Assembly: GCF_014641695.1 (NCBI RefSeq)
Contig: NZ_BMIF01000003.1
Coordinates: 124,001-188,000 of the forward strand
Direction: 5' to 3'
DNA length: 64,000 bases
Source of the DNA: Nitratireductor aestuarii
GTDB taxonomy: Bacteria; Pseudomonadota; Alphaproteobacteria; Rhizobiales; Rhizobiaceae
The notes under the pieces are model-generated. The model was given only the letters and a program-made list of their open reading frames with translations, was not told the origin of the DNA and made no database searches. This document shows, one piece after another, positions 29,681 through 38,765 of this stretch (position 1 is its first letter; every line of letters starts with the position of its first letter). The position numbers and the translations under genes were made by a program.

Positions 29681-30082
29681 ATGGCCCAAAACTTCAACTT
29701 TGAACTGGTCTCCCCTGAGCGTCTCCTCATTTCCGAGGAAGTTCAGCAGGTTGTTATCTCAGCGACTGAGGGCGAGATGACGGTCATGGCGGGCCATGCA
29801 CCAACCATGACGACGATCAAGCCGGGTCTGGTTACGGTCAAGCGTGCAAGCGGCGAGACCGTTCGCTTCGTCGTGCTCGGCGGCTTCGCCGACATCACGC
29901 CGGAAACCTGCCGGTTGCTCGCTGAGTCGGCCAGCACCGTGGAAGATTTCGACAAGGCCGCCCTTCAGCGTCGTATCGCTGAGCTGCGTACCGAGATCGA
30001 CAGCAACCTCGACCACGAGGCACGGACAAAGGCTGAGGAGTTCCTTGGACACCTCACGACGCTGAACCACGTGCTGAGCTAA
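29681..30082 (+). CDS. atpC: ATP synthase F1 epsilon subunit
   Basis: A 133-residue subunit with an N-terminal beta-sandwich (FNFELVSPERLLISEE, EGEMTVMAGHAP) and a C-terminal two-helix region that can inhibit the enzyme. It closes the atpHAGDC operon after a 92-base gap, larger than the other spacings in the operon. A strong terminator follows. Confidence 0.95.
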   Translation: MAQNFNFELVSPERLLISEEVQQVVISATEGEMTVMAGHAPTMTTIKPGLVTVKRASGETVRFVVLGGFADITPETCRLLAESASTVEDFDKAALQRRIAELRTEIDSNLDHEARTKAEEFLGHLTTLNHVLS

Positions 30083-30107
30083 TACCGGCCAGCCTGGTAT
30101 CGAGTTG

Positions 30108-30140
30108 AAAAGCCCTGCTCTCCGGAGCGGGGCTTTTTCT
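30108..30140 (+). terminator. Terminator of the atpHAGDC operon
   Basis: Stem AAAAGCCCTGCTC/GAGCGGGGCTTTT (one T-G wobble) with loop TCCG, followed by a T-rich run. It begins 26 bases after the atpC stop. Confidence 0.9.
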
Positions 30141-30212
30141 TTTTCGCGGTTGGCCTGCCATTGGGAGCTGGCACAGACCGCCTCGCACAGGAGCGAGGTG
30201 ACAGTCACTCCA

Positions 30213-30242
30213 GCCTCATCCTGAGCTCGTCGAAGGGCGAGG
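30213..30242. repeat. Short remnant of a CCTCATCCTGAG-type repeat
   Basis: The segment starts CCTCATCCTGAGCTCGTCGA and ends AGGGCGAGG, resembling one arm of a palindromic repeat scattered in many Hyphomicrobiales genomes. Only one arm is recognisable. The rest of the gap 30141-30364 shows no gene. Confidence 0.45.
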
Positions 30243-30315
30243 GCTCCAGTAGGCGCTATAAGAGGAGCGAAAAAGCGTTCAGTAACCCTGCCGTGCGAGG
30301 CGCAATCGAGCCAAC

Positions 30316-30345
30316 AAAAAAGGCGGCCCGAAGACCGCCTTTTTC
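30316..30345 (-). terminator. Terminator of the Bax-inhibitor-1 gene
   Basis: Hairpin AAAAAGGCGG/CCGCCTTTTT with an 8-base loop. It lies just past the end of the leftward gene at 30365 and has A- and T-runs on both sides, so it can work in either direction. Confidence 0.85.
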
Positions 30346-30364
30346 GTTTCCGTGTACCTGTTGA

Positions 30365-31108
30365 CTATTCGCGGTTGCTGCCCAGGAACTGGAGCATGAA
30401 CATGAACAGGTTGATGAAGTCGAGGTAGAGACGCAGGGCGCCCATGATGGCCTTGCGGCCTGCAACCAGGGTGCTGTCGCCTTCGTAGTACATTTCCTTG
30501 ATCTGCTGCGTGTCGTAGGCGGTAAGGCCAGCGAAGATCAGCACGCCGATCACCGAGATCGCGAACTGGAGGGCCGATGAGCCCAGGAACATGTTCACGA
30601 GCGAGGCGATGATCAGGCCGAACAGGCCCATGATCAGGAACGAGCCCATGCCGGACAGGTCACGCTTCGTGGTGTAACCGTAAAGCGAGAGCGCGCCGAA
30701 CGAAGCCGCCGTGATGAAGAACGTGCGGGTGATGCTTTCACCGGTGTAGACCAGGAACACCGTCGACAGCGAGAGGCCCATCAGCGCGGCATAGATCCAG
30801 AAGGTCGTCTGCGCAGCCGATACGCTCAGCTTGTCGATGCGGAAGCTCATGAAGAACACCAGCGCAACCGGAGCAAGGATCACTACCCAGCGCAGCGGGC
30901 TGAGGTAGATCGCCTGGCCGAACGCGGTTAGCTGTCCGTCAACGAATGCGAAATTGAATGCAGCCAGGGCGGCAACACCAGTGATGGCGAGGCCGATAGC
31001 CATGAGGTTGTAAACGCGGATCATATAGGCGCGTAGGCCCTCGTCTATGGCCGCGTCGGCCCGGGCGCCGGTCGCCATGCGAGCCTGATAATTGCGAAGG
31101 TCTGCCAT
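30365..31108 (-). CDS. Bax inhibitor-1/YccA family membrane protein
   Basis: A 247-residue inner-membrane protein with seven hydrophobic segments, of the BI-1 (UPF0005, YbhL/YccA) family. Conserved parts include the segment AYMIRVYNLMAIGLA at the start and GLTAYDTQQIKEMYYEG near the C-terminus, where the two Asp of the family's proton/calcium site lie. Proposed roles are pH-dependent ion leak or control of membrane proteases; none is certain here. The upstream leader matches the ybhL RNA motif described upstream of this gene in Rhizobiales. Confidence 0.92.
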   Translation of the reverse strand: MADLRNYQARMATGARADAAIDEGLRAYMIRVYNLMAIGLAITGVAALAAFNFAFVDGQLTAFGQAIYLSPLRWVVILAPVALVFFMSFRIDKLSVSAAQTTFWIYAALMGLSLSTVFLVYTGESITRTFFITAASFGALSLYGYTTKRDLSGMGSFLIMGLFGLIIASLVNMFLGSSALQFAISVIGVLIFAGLTAYDTQQIKEMYYEGDSTLVAGRKAIMGALRLYLDFINLFMFMLQFLGSNRE

Positions 31109-31129
31109 GTGTTCCTCTTCTTTGCTATT

Positions 31130-31196
31130 CCTTCCGTCGGGTGACGGCTCGTCAGCCGAACGCCGCTGGCGGAAGCCCAGCTTTGCGTACCTGAAA
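31130..31196 (-). ncRNA. ybhL leader RNA motif (5' UTR of the Bax-inhibitor-1 gene)
   Basis: Read leftward, the transcript upstream of the ATG contains an outer stem CTTCCG/CGGAAG (31170-31175 with 31131-31136) enclosing the hairpin CGGC-TGACGA-GCCG (31145-31158), preceded by GGTACGCAAAGCTGGG. A conserved RNA named ybhL has been described upstream of exactly this gene family in Rhizobiales, and the position and layout agree; the match to the published consensus is from memory. It is presumably a cis-regulatory RNA of unknown ligand or factor. Confidence 0.6.
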
Positions 31197-31297
31197 TATG
31201 ATGTTACTTGCCGGCGAGAACAAGACCTTATCTCGATGTAACGCCGAATTGTATCCGGCAGCTTAGCGAGCCATCTGTGGGGACAATGTCCCGCAAG

Positions 31298-33892
31298 TTA
31301 CAGGTTTCGTAGCACCGGAGCTGCCTTGTGTCCTAGCACCCGCCATGTGCCTATGAGGCCGAAAGCCACCGTAAGGATGAGTGCGGTCAGGACCGTGGCA
31401 AGTGCAACTTCGGGCAACAGCAACCACGGCAGCTTCATGATCCGCGACACCACGTACCAGGAGGCAACGGCTCCGGCCGCGAGCCCGAACACCGCGGTCG
31501 CAAGCCCGATCAGCATGTATTCATAGGCAAAGGCCCGAATCAGGGTTCTGCGGGTGGCTCCAAGGGTCTTGAGCACCACGGCATCATGCACACGCGCCTT
31601 GTTGCCGGCGGCAAGCGCGCCCGACAGCACCAGCACCGACGCGATAAGCGCCACGGACGCCGCCGCCCGGATCGCTGTGGAAAGCTGGCTGACGAGATCG
31701 TTGACCACGTCCAGCGCATCCTTCACGCGCACCGAGGTGATGGTCGGGAAGGCCCGGGTGACTGCGTTGAGTGCCCGCGATTCATCCGCGGGCTTTGCAT
31801 CAGGCGCGGTCAGCGTCGCCAGCCACGCATGGGGCGCGCCGGCGAACGTGTTGGGCGAGAAGACCATGACGAAATTCATCGCCAGCGTTTCCCACTCCAC
31901 CTGCCGGAAGTTGGCAATCTTCGCGTTGACACTCCGGCCTAGAACATTGACCGTTAGCGTATCGCCGATCTTGATGCCGAGTTCACGGGCCTCTTCCGCC
32001 GAGAACGAGACCAGCGGCTCGCCGCTGTAATCTTCCGGCCACCACTCGCCTTCCACAACGGTTGAGTTCTCCGGCTTCGTCGCGGAGTAGGTGATACCCC
32101 GATCGCCGCGCAGCACCCATTCGCCTTCCGGCGGAACATTCAGCTCCTTCACGTCGACACCGTTGAGCGCCGTGATGCGGCCGCGCAGCATGGGAACGCG
32201 GATGAGATCGCCCGGCAGCTCCCGTTGCACGAGCGTACTGAAATCTTCCACTTCGTGCGGCTGGATGTCGACGAAGAAGAAGTTCGGTGCAACCTCGGGC
32301 AGGTTCCCAGCGATCTGGCGGCGGAGGTTTCCGTCGATGAGGGCAAGCGTTGCCAGCAGTGTCAGCCCCAGTCCGAGCGAAACCACGACGGAAGTCGTGA
32401 GTGCGCCCGGCCGATGGATGTTGCCGATCGCGAGCCTGAGCGCTGTGGATCGCACGCGTGGCGCGCGCCGCGCAAGCATCTGCACGCCGGAACCGACGAG
32501 CCGCAGCACGATGAACGCGCCAATGGCCGAGACAACGAAGATGACGGCAATTCGCCGCTCTTCCGCATGGAAGATGGCGAGCCCTGCGAGCGCAACGGCA
32601 ATGACCAGCGCCGCGATTACATAAGAACGGCGCGGCCATCCCTTGGCATCGAAGCCGAGCTCACGGAAAAGCGCAGTCGCCGGCACATCCCGTGCGCGGC
32701 CCAATGGCAGAAGCGCAAACACCAACGTGGTCAGCACACCGAATACGGCGGCCAGCGCCAGCGCGCCGGGATAGAAGCCCACTTCATTCGAGATTGGCAG
32801 CAGCTGCTGCAAGGCAGTCCGCGCGGCAAACGGCATCAGTGCGCCAAGGACGAGGCCAACGGCGATGCCGATCAGCGCGATCAGCATGATCTGGGTGAGA
32901 TAGACGATAACGACGAAGTTGCCGGAAGCACCAAGGCTCTTGAAGGTCGCGATCACCGCCCGTTTCGATTCGAGGTACGAGCGCACGGCATTGGCGACAC
33001 CAACGCCGCCCACAACCAGCGCCGTCAGACCCACCAGCGTCAGAAACTGCGAAAAGCGTTCGACATTGGACGATAGGGCAGGGGCCGCATTGTCGTAGGT
33101 GCGCACGTTCCAGCCGGCTAGCGGGAAGCGTTCGGATGCTTCATCGCGCAACGCTTCGAGCTGGCTGCCGGAGCGTGGTGTATCAAACCGCACCTTGTAG
33201 GAATATTGGACGAGACTTCCCGGCTGGATGAGGCCCGCAGCGCGCAGACCCTCCATCGAGACCAGCAAGCGAGGCGCAAAACCGAAGCTTTCCGAAACGG
33301 AGTCTGGCTCGGTGATGAGTTCCCCGCGGATCTGGAAACGGCTCTTGCCGAGCGTAATCTCATCGCCGACTGCTATGCCAAGGCGATCAAGCAGCAGCGC
33401 AGGCGCGACCGCGCCAAAGCCCCCGTTCGCCTCACCCAACATCGCCGCATGGTCGAGCGCCGGTTCAGCCACCAGCTCGCCAAAGAGCGGATAGGAAGAA
33501 TCGACCGCCTTCACCTCAACCAGTGCCTGATCGCTGCCGTCCACCCGCTGCACCATGGAACGCATGGTCGCGCTCTCGCCAACTGTTCCCAGTGAGGAGA
33601 TCCATGCCCGCTCGTCTTCGTTCACCTCACGCTGGGTGAGGCGAAAACGAATGTCCGCGCCGAGCAACTCCTGCCCCTGACTGTCAACCGCCGTGGAGAT
33701 CGAGCGCGCGACAGAGTTCACGCCGCCAATGGCCGCCACGCCCAGCGCAATACAGGCAAGGAACACGAAGAAGCCCGCAAGCCCGCCCCGCATTTCACGC
33801 AGAGCGAAGCGCAACGCGAGCGAAAAGCGCAGCCCTTTGGCAGGAGACGAATTCATTCGATCCGGTTGGGTCTTCTGGAGCATCTGGTTCAC
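31298..33892 (-). CDS. ABC transporter permease, FtsX/MacB type (YbbP-like)
   Basis: An 864-residue permease with about ten membrane segments arranged as an N-terminal helix, a large periplasmic domain, FtsX-type helix blocks, a second periplasmic domain and a last FtsX block. It resembles E. coli YbbP, the partner of the ATPase YbbA. The GTG at 33892 overlaps the stop of the ATPase gene in the pattern GTGA, which decides the start and implies coupling; relatives may also begin at the ATG at 33883. The pair is thought to move lipids or hydrophobic compounds at the inner membrane, but the substrate is not established. Confidence 0.85.
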   Translation of the reverse strand: MNQMLQKTQPDRMNSSPAKGLRFSLALRFALREMRGGLAGFFVFLACIALGVAAIGGVNSVARSISTAVDSQGQELLGADIRFRLTQREVNEDERAWISSLGTVGESATMRSMVQRVDGSDQALVEVKAVDSSYPLFGELVAEPALDHAAMLGEANGGFGAVAPALLLDRLGIAVGDEITLGKSRFQIRGELITEPDSVSESFGFAPRLLVSMEGLRAAGLIQPGSLVQYSYKVRFDTPRSGSQLEALRDEASERFPLAGWNVRTYDNAAPALSSNVERFSQFLTLVGLTALVVGGVGVANAVRSYLESKRAVIATFKSLGASGNFVVIVYLTQIMLIALIGIAVGLVLGALMPFAARTALQQLLPISNEVGFYPGALALAAVFGVLTTLVFALLPLGRARDVPATALFRELGFDAKGWPRRSYVIAALVIAVALAGLAIFHAEERRIAVIFVVSAIGAFIVLRLVGSGVQMLARRAPRVRSTALRLAIGNIHRPGALTTSVVVSLGLGLTLLATLALIDGNLRRQIAGNLPEVAPNFFFVDIQPHEVEDFSTLVQRELPGDLIRVPMLRGRITALNGVDVKELNVPPEGEWVLRGDRGITYSATKPENSTVVEGEWWPEDYSGEPLVSFSAEEARELGIKIGDTLTVNVLGRSVNAKIANFRQVEWETLAMNFVMVFSPNTFAGAPHAWLATLTAPDAKPADESRALNAVTRAFPTITSVRVKDALDVVNDLVSQLSTAIRAAASVALIASVLVLSGALAAGNKARVHDAVVLKTLGATRRTLIRAFAYEYMLIGLATAVFGLAAGAVASWYVVSRIMKLPWLLLPEVALATVLTALILTVAFGLIGTWRVLGHKAAPVLRNL

Positions 33893-34587
33893 GCGCCGCC
33901 TGCCGTCTCGGCCAGGGGTTCTTCGATGCGGCCGGACCGCATCGTGACCTGCCGGTCGCATCGGGCTGCAAGGGCAGGATCGTGGGTCACGAGCACCAGC
34001 GTCGTGCCGCGCTCGGCTGCGGTCGAAAACAGCAGGTCTGCGATAGTGCGTCCTGTCGTCTGGTCCAGGTTGCCGGTGGGTTCATCGGCAATGATGATGG
34101 CCGGTTGCGGCGCGAGCGCACGGGCAATCGCCACACGCTGCTGTTCGCCGCCTGAAAGCTCTCCGGGATAATGCGTAACGCGGTCCTTCAGCCCCACAAG
34201 CGCAAGCTCCCGCTCCGCCACTGCGAACGCATCCGGGTGACCGGCAAGCTCCAGCGGAACCGCGACATTCTCCAGCGCCGTCATGTTGGGAATGAGGTGG
34301 AACGACTGGAAGACGATGCCAACGGAACGGCCGCGGAAGGATGCCACGGCGTCTTCTGAAAGCTGGTCGATCCGCTCGCCCGCGATCCAGACCTCGCCCG
34401 AGTCTATCTTTTCCAGCCCCGCCATCACCATCAACAGGGTCGATTTGCCCGAGCCCGAAGGCCCGACGATCGCCGTGGAATGGCCACGTTCTACCGTGAG
34501 GCTCACGCCCTTGAGCACGTGCACCGATGAGGCACCATCACCAAGCCGCAGGGAAACATTCTTCAACTCGATGACTTGTGCATTCAA
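33889..34587 (-). CDS. ABC transporter ATP-binding protein (YbbA/LolD-like)
   Basis: A 232-residue ATPase with Walker A GPSGSGKST, signature LSGGEQQRVAIARAL, Walker B IIIADEPTGNLD and the switch His in VLVTHD. It belongs to the MacB/LolD class of mechanotransmission exporters. It overlaps the permease gene by four bases and is divergent from a TesA-like esterase gene, the same arrangement as tesA-ybbA-ybbP in E. coli, which supports the family call. Confidence 0.92.
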   Translation of the reverse strand: MNAQVIELKNVSLRLGDGASSVHVLKGVSLTVERGHSTAIVGPSGSGKSTLLMVMAGLEKIDSGEVWIAGERIDQLSEDAVASFRGRSVGIVFQSFHLIPNMTALENVAVPLELAGHPDAFAVAERELALVGLKDRVTHYPGELSGGEQQRVAIARALAPQPAIIIADEPTGNLDQTTGRTIADLLFSTAAERGTTLVLVTHDPALAARCDRQVTMRSGRIEEPLAETAGGA

Positions 34588-34646
34588 TGGTCTGTGTTCC
34601 TATATGGAGAGGACGGGTGCGTTTGAGCGAATATGGGGCTGCTTTT

Positions 34647-35321
34647 ATGGAGTACAAAGTTTTGCGTGTTTTTTGCAGCAGAGTCTCCAGCCTCGCGAAG
34701 ATTTTATTGATCCTCACCGTCGCAACCCTCGGTAGCCGCAATGTTGCAGCTGCCGAGCCGTTCCAGATCGTTGGTTTTGGTGACAGCCTTATGGCGGGCT
34801 ACCAGCTGAACACGGGTGAAGGCTTCCCGGAGCGACTTCAAGCAAAGCTTGAACAGCTTGGCTATGATATATCAGTGACCAACGCAGGCGTTTCCGGTGA
34901 TACGACCAGCGGCGGCCTCTCGCGGCTGGATTGGTCGGTTCCGGACGGCACGGATCTCGTGATCCTGGAGCTTGGGGCCAACGACATGCTGCGCGGGCTC
35001 GTGCCGGAAGTGACCGAACAGAATCTCGAAAAGATGATCCTGCGCCTCAAGGAGCGGGGCATCGAGATCCTGCTTGTGGGCATGTACGCAGCGCCCAACC
35101 TTGGCGCGGACTATATCCGTCGCTTCGACTCCATCTATCCGCGTCTGGCGGAAAAGCACGGGCTACCGCTCGTGCCCTTCTTCCTCGACGGCGTGGTGAC
35201 CAACGCGAACCTTCTGCTCTCCGATGGAATGCACCCGAATGCGGAAGGCGTCGACCGGATAGTCGAAAACGTGCTTCCCGTGCTCAAGCCACTTGTCGCT
35301 CCGGCGAAAAAGAACATGTGA
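34647..35321 (+). CDS. SGNH-family arylesterase / TesA-like thioesterase I
   Basis: A 224-residue exported hydrolase. A signal peptide covers residues 1-38 (hydrophobic AKILLILTVATLG, cleavage near VAAAEP). The SGNH blocks are GFGDSLMAGY (nucleophile Ser), GGLSRL (Gly), LELGANDMLRG (Asn) and DGMHPNAEG (Asp and His). E. coli TesA, of the same class, hydrolyses acyl-CoA and esters in the periplasm. The ATG at 34647 puts the signal peptide at the start; the longer frame from 34578 overlaps the divergent ATPase gene. Confidence 0.88.
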   Translation: MEYKVLRVFCSRVSSLAKILLILTVATLGSRNVAAAEPFQIVGFGDSLMAGYQLNTGEGFPERLQAKLEQLGYDISVTNAGVSGDTTSGGLSRLDWSVPDGTDLVILELGANDMLRGLVPEVTEQNLEKMILRLKERGIEILLVGMYAAPNLGADYIRRFDSIYPRLAEKHGLPLVPFFLDGVVTNANLLLSDGMHPNAEGVDRIVENVLPVLKPLVAPAKKNM

Positions 35322-35494
35322 TGGGATAGGGCGACAAACCGCTTGCCCCAGGAACGTATCGATGATTCGCTTGTTTTCATTAGGTCACTATTCGTCCATC
35401 AGCACTTTTAGATGATCTAAGACATTGTAAGAGCATCGGAATCCGCAAGCCGGATTGAAGCCTTGGCCTGATGCGCCGATTCGAGGAGGTTGCC

Positions 35495-36094
35495 ATGCCG
35501 CGACTTTTCACCGCCCTCGAGATTCCCCGAGACGCCACGCTGTCGCTTACACTCCTGCGGGGTGGCCTGCCCGGGGCCAGATGGGTTGATGTCGAAAACT
35601 ATCATCTTACGCTTCGTTTCATCGGCGACGTGGAAGGCCATGTCGCTGACGAAATCGTGAGCGCGCTGGACCGGGTTAACCGTCCGGCTTTTTCGCTGGC
35701 TCTCTCCGGCATCGGCGCCTTTGGCGGCAAGAAACCGCACTCCATCTGGGCGGGTGTGACGCCTTCACCTGACCTCTTCGCCTTGCAGGCGGAGATCGAG
35801 CGCATCTGCCAGCGACTGGGCTTGCCAAAGGATCAACGCAAGTTCACGCCGCATGTGACGCTGGCGCGGCTCAAGAACGCCAACCTCGATCAGGTAGCGC
35901 AGTATCTCTCGACGCGCGGAAACTTCGCCACGCTGCCGTTCCAGGTGAACCGCTTCGTGCTGATGTCCTCGCGCGATTCGGTCGGCGGTGGCCCCTATGT
36001 CATCGAGGAGGTCTGGCCCCTCGAAAGGAGCAGCAACGCCGAACCGGAGGACGATACGCGCTTCGGCGCGGTTGCCGTTCCTTACGGTCGCTGA
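35495..36094 (+). CDS. thpR: RNA 2',3'-cyclic phosphodiesterase (LigT/ThpR)
   Basis: A 199-residue 2H phosphoesterase. The two catalytic HxTx motifs are HLTL (in NYHLTLRFIG) and HVTL (in FTPHVTLARL), and the overall layout matches ThpR, which opens 2',3'-cyclic phosphates on RNA and can ligate tRNA halves in vitro. The ATG at 35495 has a strong GAGGAGG six bases upstream. No partner gene is nearby. Confidence 0.88.
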   Translation: MPRLFTALEIPRDATLSLTLLRGGLPGARWVDVENYHLTLRFIGDVEGHVADEIVSALDRVNRPAFSLALSGIGAFGGKKPHSIWAGVTPSPDLFALQAEIERICQRLGLPKDQRKFTPHVTLARLKNANLDQVAQYLSTRGNFATLPFQVNRFVLMSSRDSVGGGPYVIEEVWPLERSSNAEPEDDTRFGAVAVPYGR

Positions 36095-36204
36095 ATGGTT
36101 CAGGGGAGGCGCCCCCCCTTGGCTGGGTGTGGGACAAATTCTTGAATAGCACCCCGGAGGTAACCACATAGTGCCTGCCCGTATGGGCGATGGAGAAAGC
36201 AGCG

Positions 36205-36588
36205 ATGGAAGAAGTTAAAGTCGGCGAAATTCTTGCACCCTTGAGCGGCAGCGAAAGCCGTCGCAAGGAAGAGACCGTTCGTCGGAAGTTCTGGCGTACG
36301 CTGCGCAAGGCTGCCGGCCAGATCCCCTTTGCGGAGGATGTCGTCGCTGGCTTCTACTGCGCGCTTGACCGCGACACGCCCCCGCGCGTGCGCGGCATTC
36401 TCCTTGCAGCGCTGGCTTATTTCGTCATGCCGATCGACGTGGTGCCCGATTTCCTCGCTGGCTTCGGTTTTACGGACGACGTGACGGTTCTGCTGGCCGC
36501 TCTTACCTCGGTGAAGGCGCACATCCGGCCAACTCACCGCCTCGCTGCGCGTGAAGCGCTCATGAATGTCGAGCGCGACGCGGCATAG
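36205..36588 (+). CDS. DUF1232 (YkvA-like) membrane protein
   Basis: A 127-residue protein with the DUF1232 core, AYFVMPIDVVPDFLAGFGFTDD, in a single hydrophobic segment around residues 70-95. An upstream ATG at 36190 is in frame; the one at 36205 has GGAG ten bases before it. The family is widespread and its function unknown. It lies about 110 bases after thpR in the same direction. Confidence 0.8.
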   Translation: MEEVKVGEILAPLSGSESRRKEETVRRKFWRTLRKAAGQIPFAEDVVAGFYCALDRDTPPRVRGILLAALAYFVMPIDVVPDFLAGFGFTDDVTVLLAALTSVKAHIRPTHRLAAREALMNVERDAA

Positions 36589-36838
36589 CCCCGGGTTATT
36601 TACCTTTTCCTGATAACTTTGGTGGCGGGACAAACTCTCGCCTTTTTCCTTCGGTCAACCTGCCTCACTTGGGCTTGGGTGCCATTCACGGCAGGAGGCC
36701 GTGTCGTTTGATCCTCATTCTTCAAAAAAATGACGGATTAGTCGTTTTGGTAACTCAAATTAAATAGAATTGAAGCAAATCAGTCACAGTCTCTGACGTG
36801 CTTCAGAACGTATGGCAGACAGGATACGGGTCAGGTCA

Positions 36839-37339
36839 ATGCGTGGAATTTTTTCGTCTCTGGTAGTTCTCTACGCGGTTGCAGCCGCTGGTCCCGCGTT
36901 CGCGCGAGCAACGGTGATGGGGCAGCATCGCGATTGGGGTACCTACAGTTATCAAACAAGCTCGGGCAAAGCCTGCTACGCAATGACCGTAGCGAAGGAG
37001 AAGGAGCCGGCAAGCCTCGACCACGGCGATATCTTCTTCTTCATCAGCCAGAAGCCGGGCCAGGCTGGCGCTTTCGAGCCCCAGTTCAAGACTTCCTACA
37101 ACATGCAGGAAGGCTCCAAGTCGATCCTGACGATCGGCGGAAAGTCCTACTCGCTGTTCGTGCAGGGTAGCTCGGCTTGGCTCGAGAATCCTGCTGACGA
37201 AGGCCAGGTCATCGCTGCGATGAAGGCTGGTTCGGACATGAAGCTGTCAGCCACCTCCGGCCGTGGCAACAAGACGGGCTACACCTTCTCTCTGCGCGGT
37301 CTTTCGGCTGCTCTGACGGAAGTGCAGAACTGCCGCTAA
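36839..37339 (+). CDS. Invasion-associated locus B (IalB) family protein
   Basis: A 166-residue exported protein of the IalB family. A signal peptide of about 22 residues ([18 protein letters not shown], cleavage after AFA) precedes a beta-rich domain with [17 protein letters not shown] and a terminal NCR cysteine that may pair with the first. Bartonella IalB is linked to red-cell invasion, but the family is general in Hyphomicrobiales and implies no pathogenicity. An in-frame ATG at 36812 is the alternative start. The 250-base AT-rich gap before it presumably holds its promoter. Confidence 0.85.
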   Translation: MRGIFSSLVVLYAVAAAGPAFARATVMGQHRDWGTYSYQTSSGKACYAMTVAKEKEPASLDHGDIFFFISQKPGQAGAFEPQFKTSYNMQEGSKSILTIGGKSYSLFVQGSSAWLENPADEGQVIAAMKAGSDMKLSATSGRGNKTGYTFSLRGLSAALTEVQNCR

Positions 37340-37388
37340 ACAACGCGGAAATGTAGTTTTCAGCCCGCTTGCAGGGCTGTTTCAGGCA

Positions 37389-37416
37389 AAGGGGCAGCGC
37401 TCAGCGCTTGCCCCTT
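37389..37416 (+). terminator. Probable terminator after the IalB-family gene
   Basis: Stem AAGGGGCA/TGCCCCTT with an inner GCGCT/AGCGC extension, followed by CGTCGTTT. Weak T-run, so efficiency is uncertain. Confidence 0.6.
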
Positions 37417-37484
37417 CGTCGTTTCCTGCTAATAGTTCCCCCGCAGCGCCGGGCCGTTTCCGGCCACTGACATTGGAAAAGACT

Positions 37485-38708
37485 ATGTCCAAGCACAAAG
37501 ATGTAAAGAAGGTCGTTCTGGCGTATTCTGGCGGCCTCGACACCTCAATTATCCTGAAATGGCTCCAGACCGAACTCGGTGCTGAAGTTGTAACCTTCAC
37601 GGCCGACCTCGGCCAGGGCGAGGAACTCGAGCCGGCCCGCAAGAAGGCCGAGATGCTCGGCATCAAGGAAATCTACATCGAGGACGTTCGCGAGGAATTC
37701 ATCCGCGACTTCGTTTTCCCGATGTTCCGCGCCAATGCGCAGTACGAAGGTCTCTACCTTCTCGGCACGTCGATTGCTCGTCCGCTGATCTCCAAGCGTC
37801 TTGTCGAGATCGCCGAAGCGACCGGTGCCGACGCGATCGCGCACGGCGCGACCGGGAAGGGTAACGACCAGGTTCGCTTTGAGCTTTCTGCCTACGCGCT
37901 GAACCCGGACATCAAGGTGATCGCTCCGTGGCGTGACTGGTCCTTCAAGTCGCGTACCGACCTGATCAACTTCGCCGAACAGCACCAGATCCCGGTTGCC
38001 AAGGACAAGAAGGGCGAAGCGCCGTTCTCCGTCGACGCCAACCTGCTGCACTCCTCCTCCGAGGGCAAGGTTCTGGAAGACCCGTGGCAGCAGCCGCCGG
38101 AATACGTGCACATGCGCACGGTTTCTCCGATGGACGCACCGGACCAGCCGACCGACATCACCATCACCTTCAAGAACGGTGACCCGGTTGCTCTGAACGG
38201 TCAGGCAATGTCGCCGGCAACGCTTTTCAAGGCGCTGAATGACCTTGGCCGAGACAACGGCATCGGTCGTCTGGATCTCGTCGAGAACCGCTTCGTTGGC
38301 ATGAAGTCGCGTGGCGTCTACGAGACCCCGGGCGGCACCATCCTGCTGCAGGCACACCGCGCAATCGAATCGATCACGCTGGACCGTGGCGCCGCTCACC
38401 TCAAGGATGAGCTGATGCCGCGCTACGCCGAGCTGATCTACAACGGCTTCTGGTTCTCGCCGGAGCGTGAGATGCTGCAGGCGCTGATCGACAAGAGCCA
38501 GGCCGACGTTGAGGGCGAAGTTCGCCTCAAACTCTACAAGGGCAACGTCATCGTCACTGGCCGCCGCTCCGACAAGTCGCTCTACTCCGACGCGCTGGTG
38601 ACCTTCGAGGACGACCGCGGCGCCTATGACCAGAAGGACGCTGAAGGCTTCATCCGCCTCAACGCCCTGCGTCTGCGCACGCTCGCTGCCCGCCGCCGTC
38701 GCGGATAA
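37485..38708 (+). CDS. argG: Argininosuccinate synthase
   Basis: A 407-residue enzyme that joins citrulline and aspartate with ATP in arginine biosynthesis. The N-type ATP pyrophosphatase loop AYSGGLDTS lies near residue 14; [14 protein letters not shown] and the C-terminal Arg-rich end fit the short (about 400-residue) class. The ATG at 37485 follows TTGGAAAAGACT. Single gene with terminator-like hairpins on both sides. Confidence 0.96.
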   Translation: MSKHKDVKKVVLAYSGGLDTSIILKWLQTELGAEVVTFTADLGQGEELEPARKKAEMLGIKEIYIEDVREEFIRDFVFPMFRANAQYEGLYLLGTSIARPLISKRLVEIAEATGADAIAHGATGKGNDQVRFELSAYALNPDIKVIAPWRDWSFKSRTDLINFAEQHQIPVAKDKKGEAPFSVDANLLHSSSEGKVLEDPWQQPPEYVHMRTVSPMDAPDQPTDITITFKNGDPVALNGQAMSPATLFKALNDLGRDNGIGRLDLVENRFVGMKSRGVYETPGGTILLQAHRAIESITLDRGAAHLKDELMPRYAELIYNGFWFSPEREMLQALIDKSQADVEGEVRLKLYKGNVIVTGRRSDKSLYSDALVTFEDDRGAYDQKDAEGFIRLNALRLRTLAARRRRG

Positions 38709-38719
38709 TTTGCTGAATG

Positions 38720-38748
38720 AAGGGGCCGGTGCAGATCGGCTCCTTTCT
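38720..38748 (+). terminator. Probable terminator after argG
   Basis: Nine-base stem AAGGGGCCG/CGGCTCCTT with one G-T pair, followed by TCTTA. It lies 11 bases after the argG stop and before the thiamine diphosphokinase start. Confidence 0.5.
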
Positions 38749-38765
38749 TACCCAGAGGCTGCCTG

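Noticed and set aside
36839-37339. IalB-family gene as a sign of a pathogen
   Set aside because: The family is general in Hyphomicrobiales, including free-living species.
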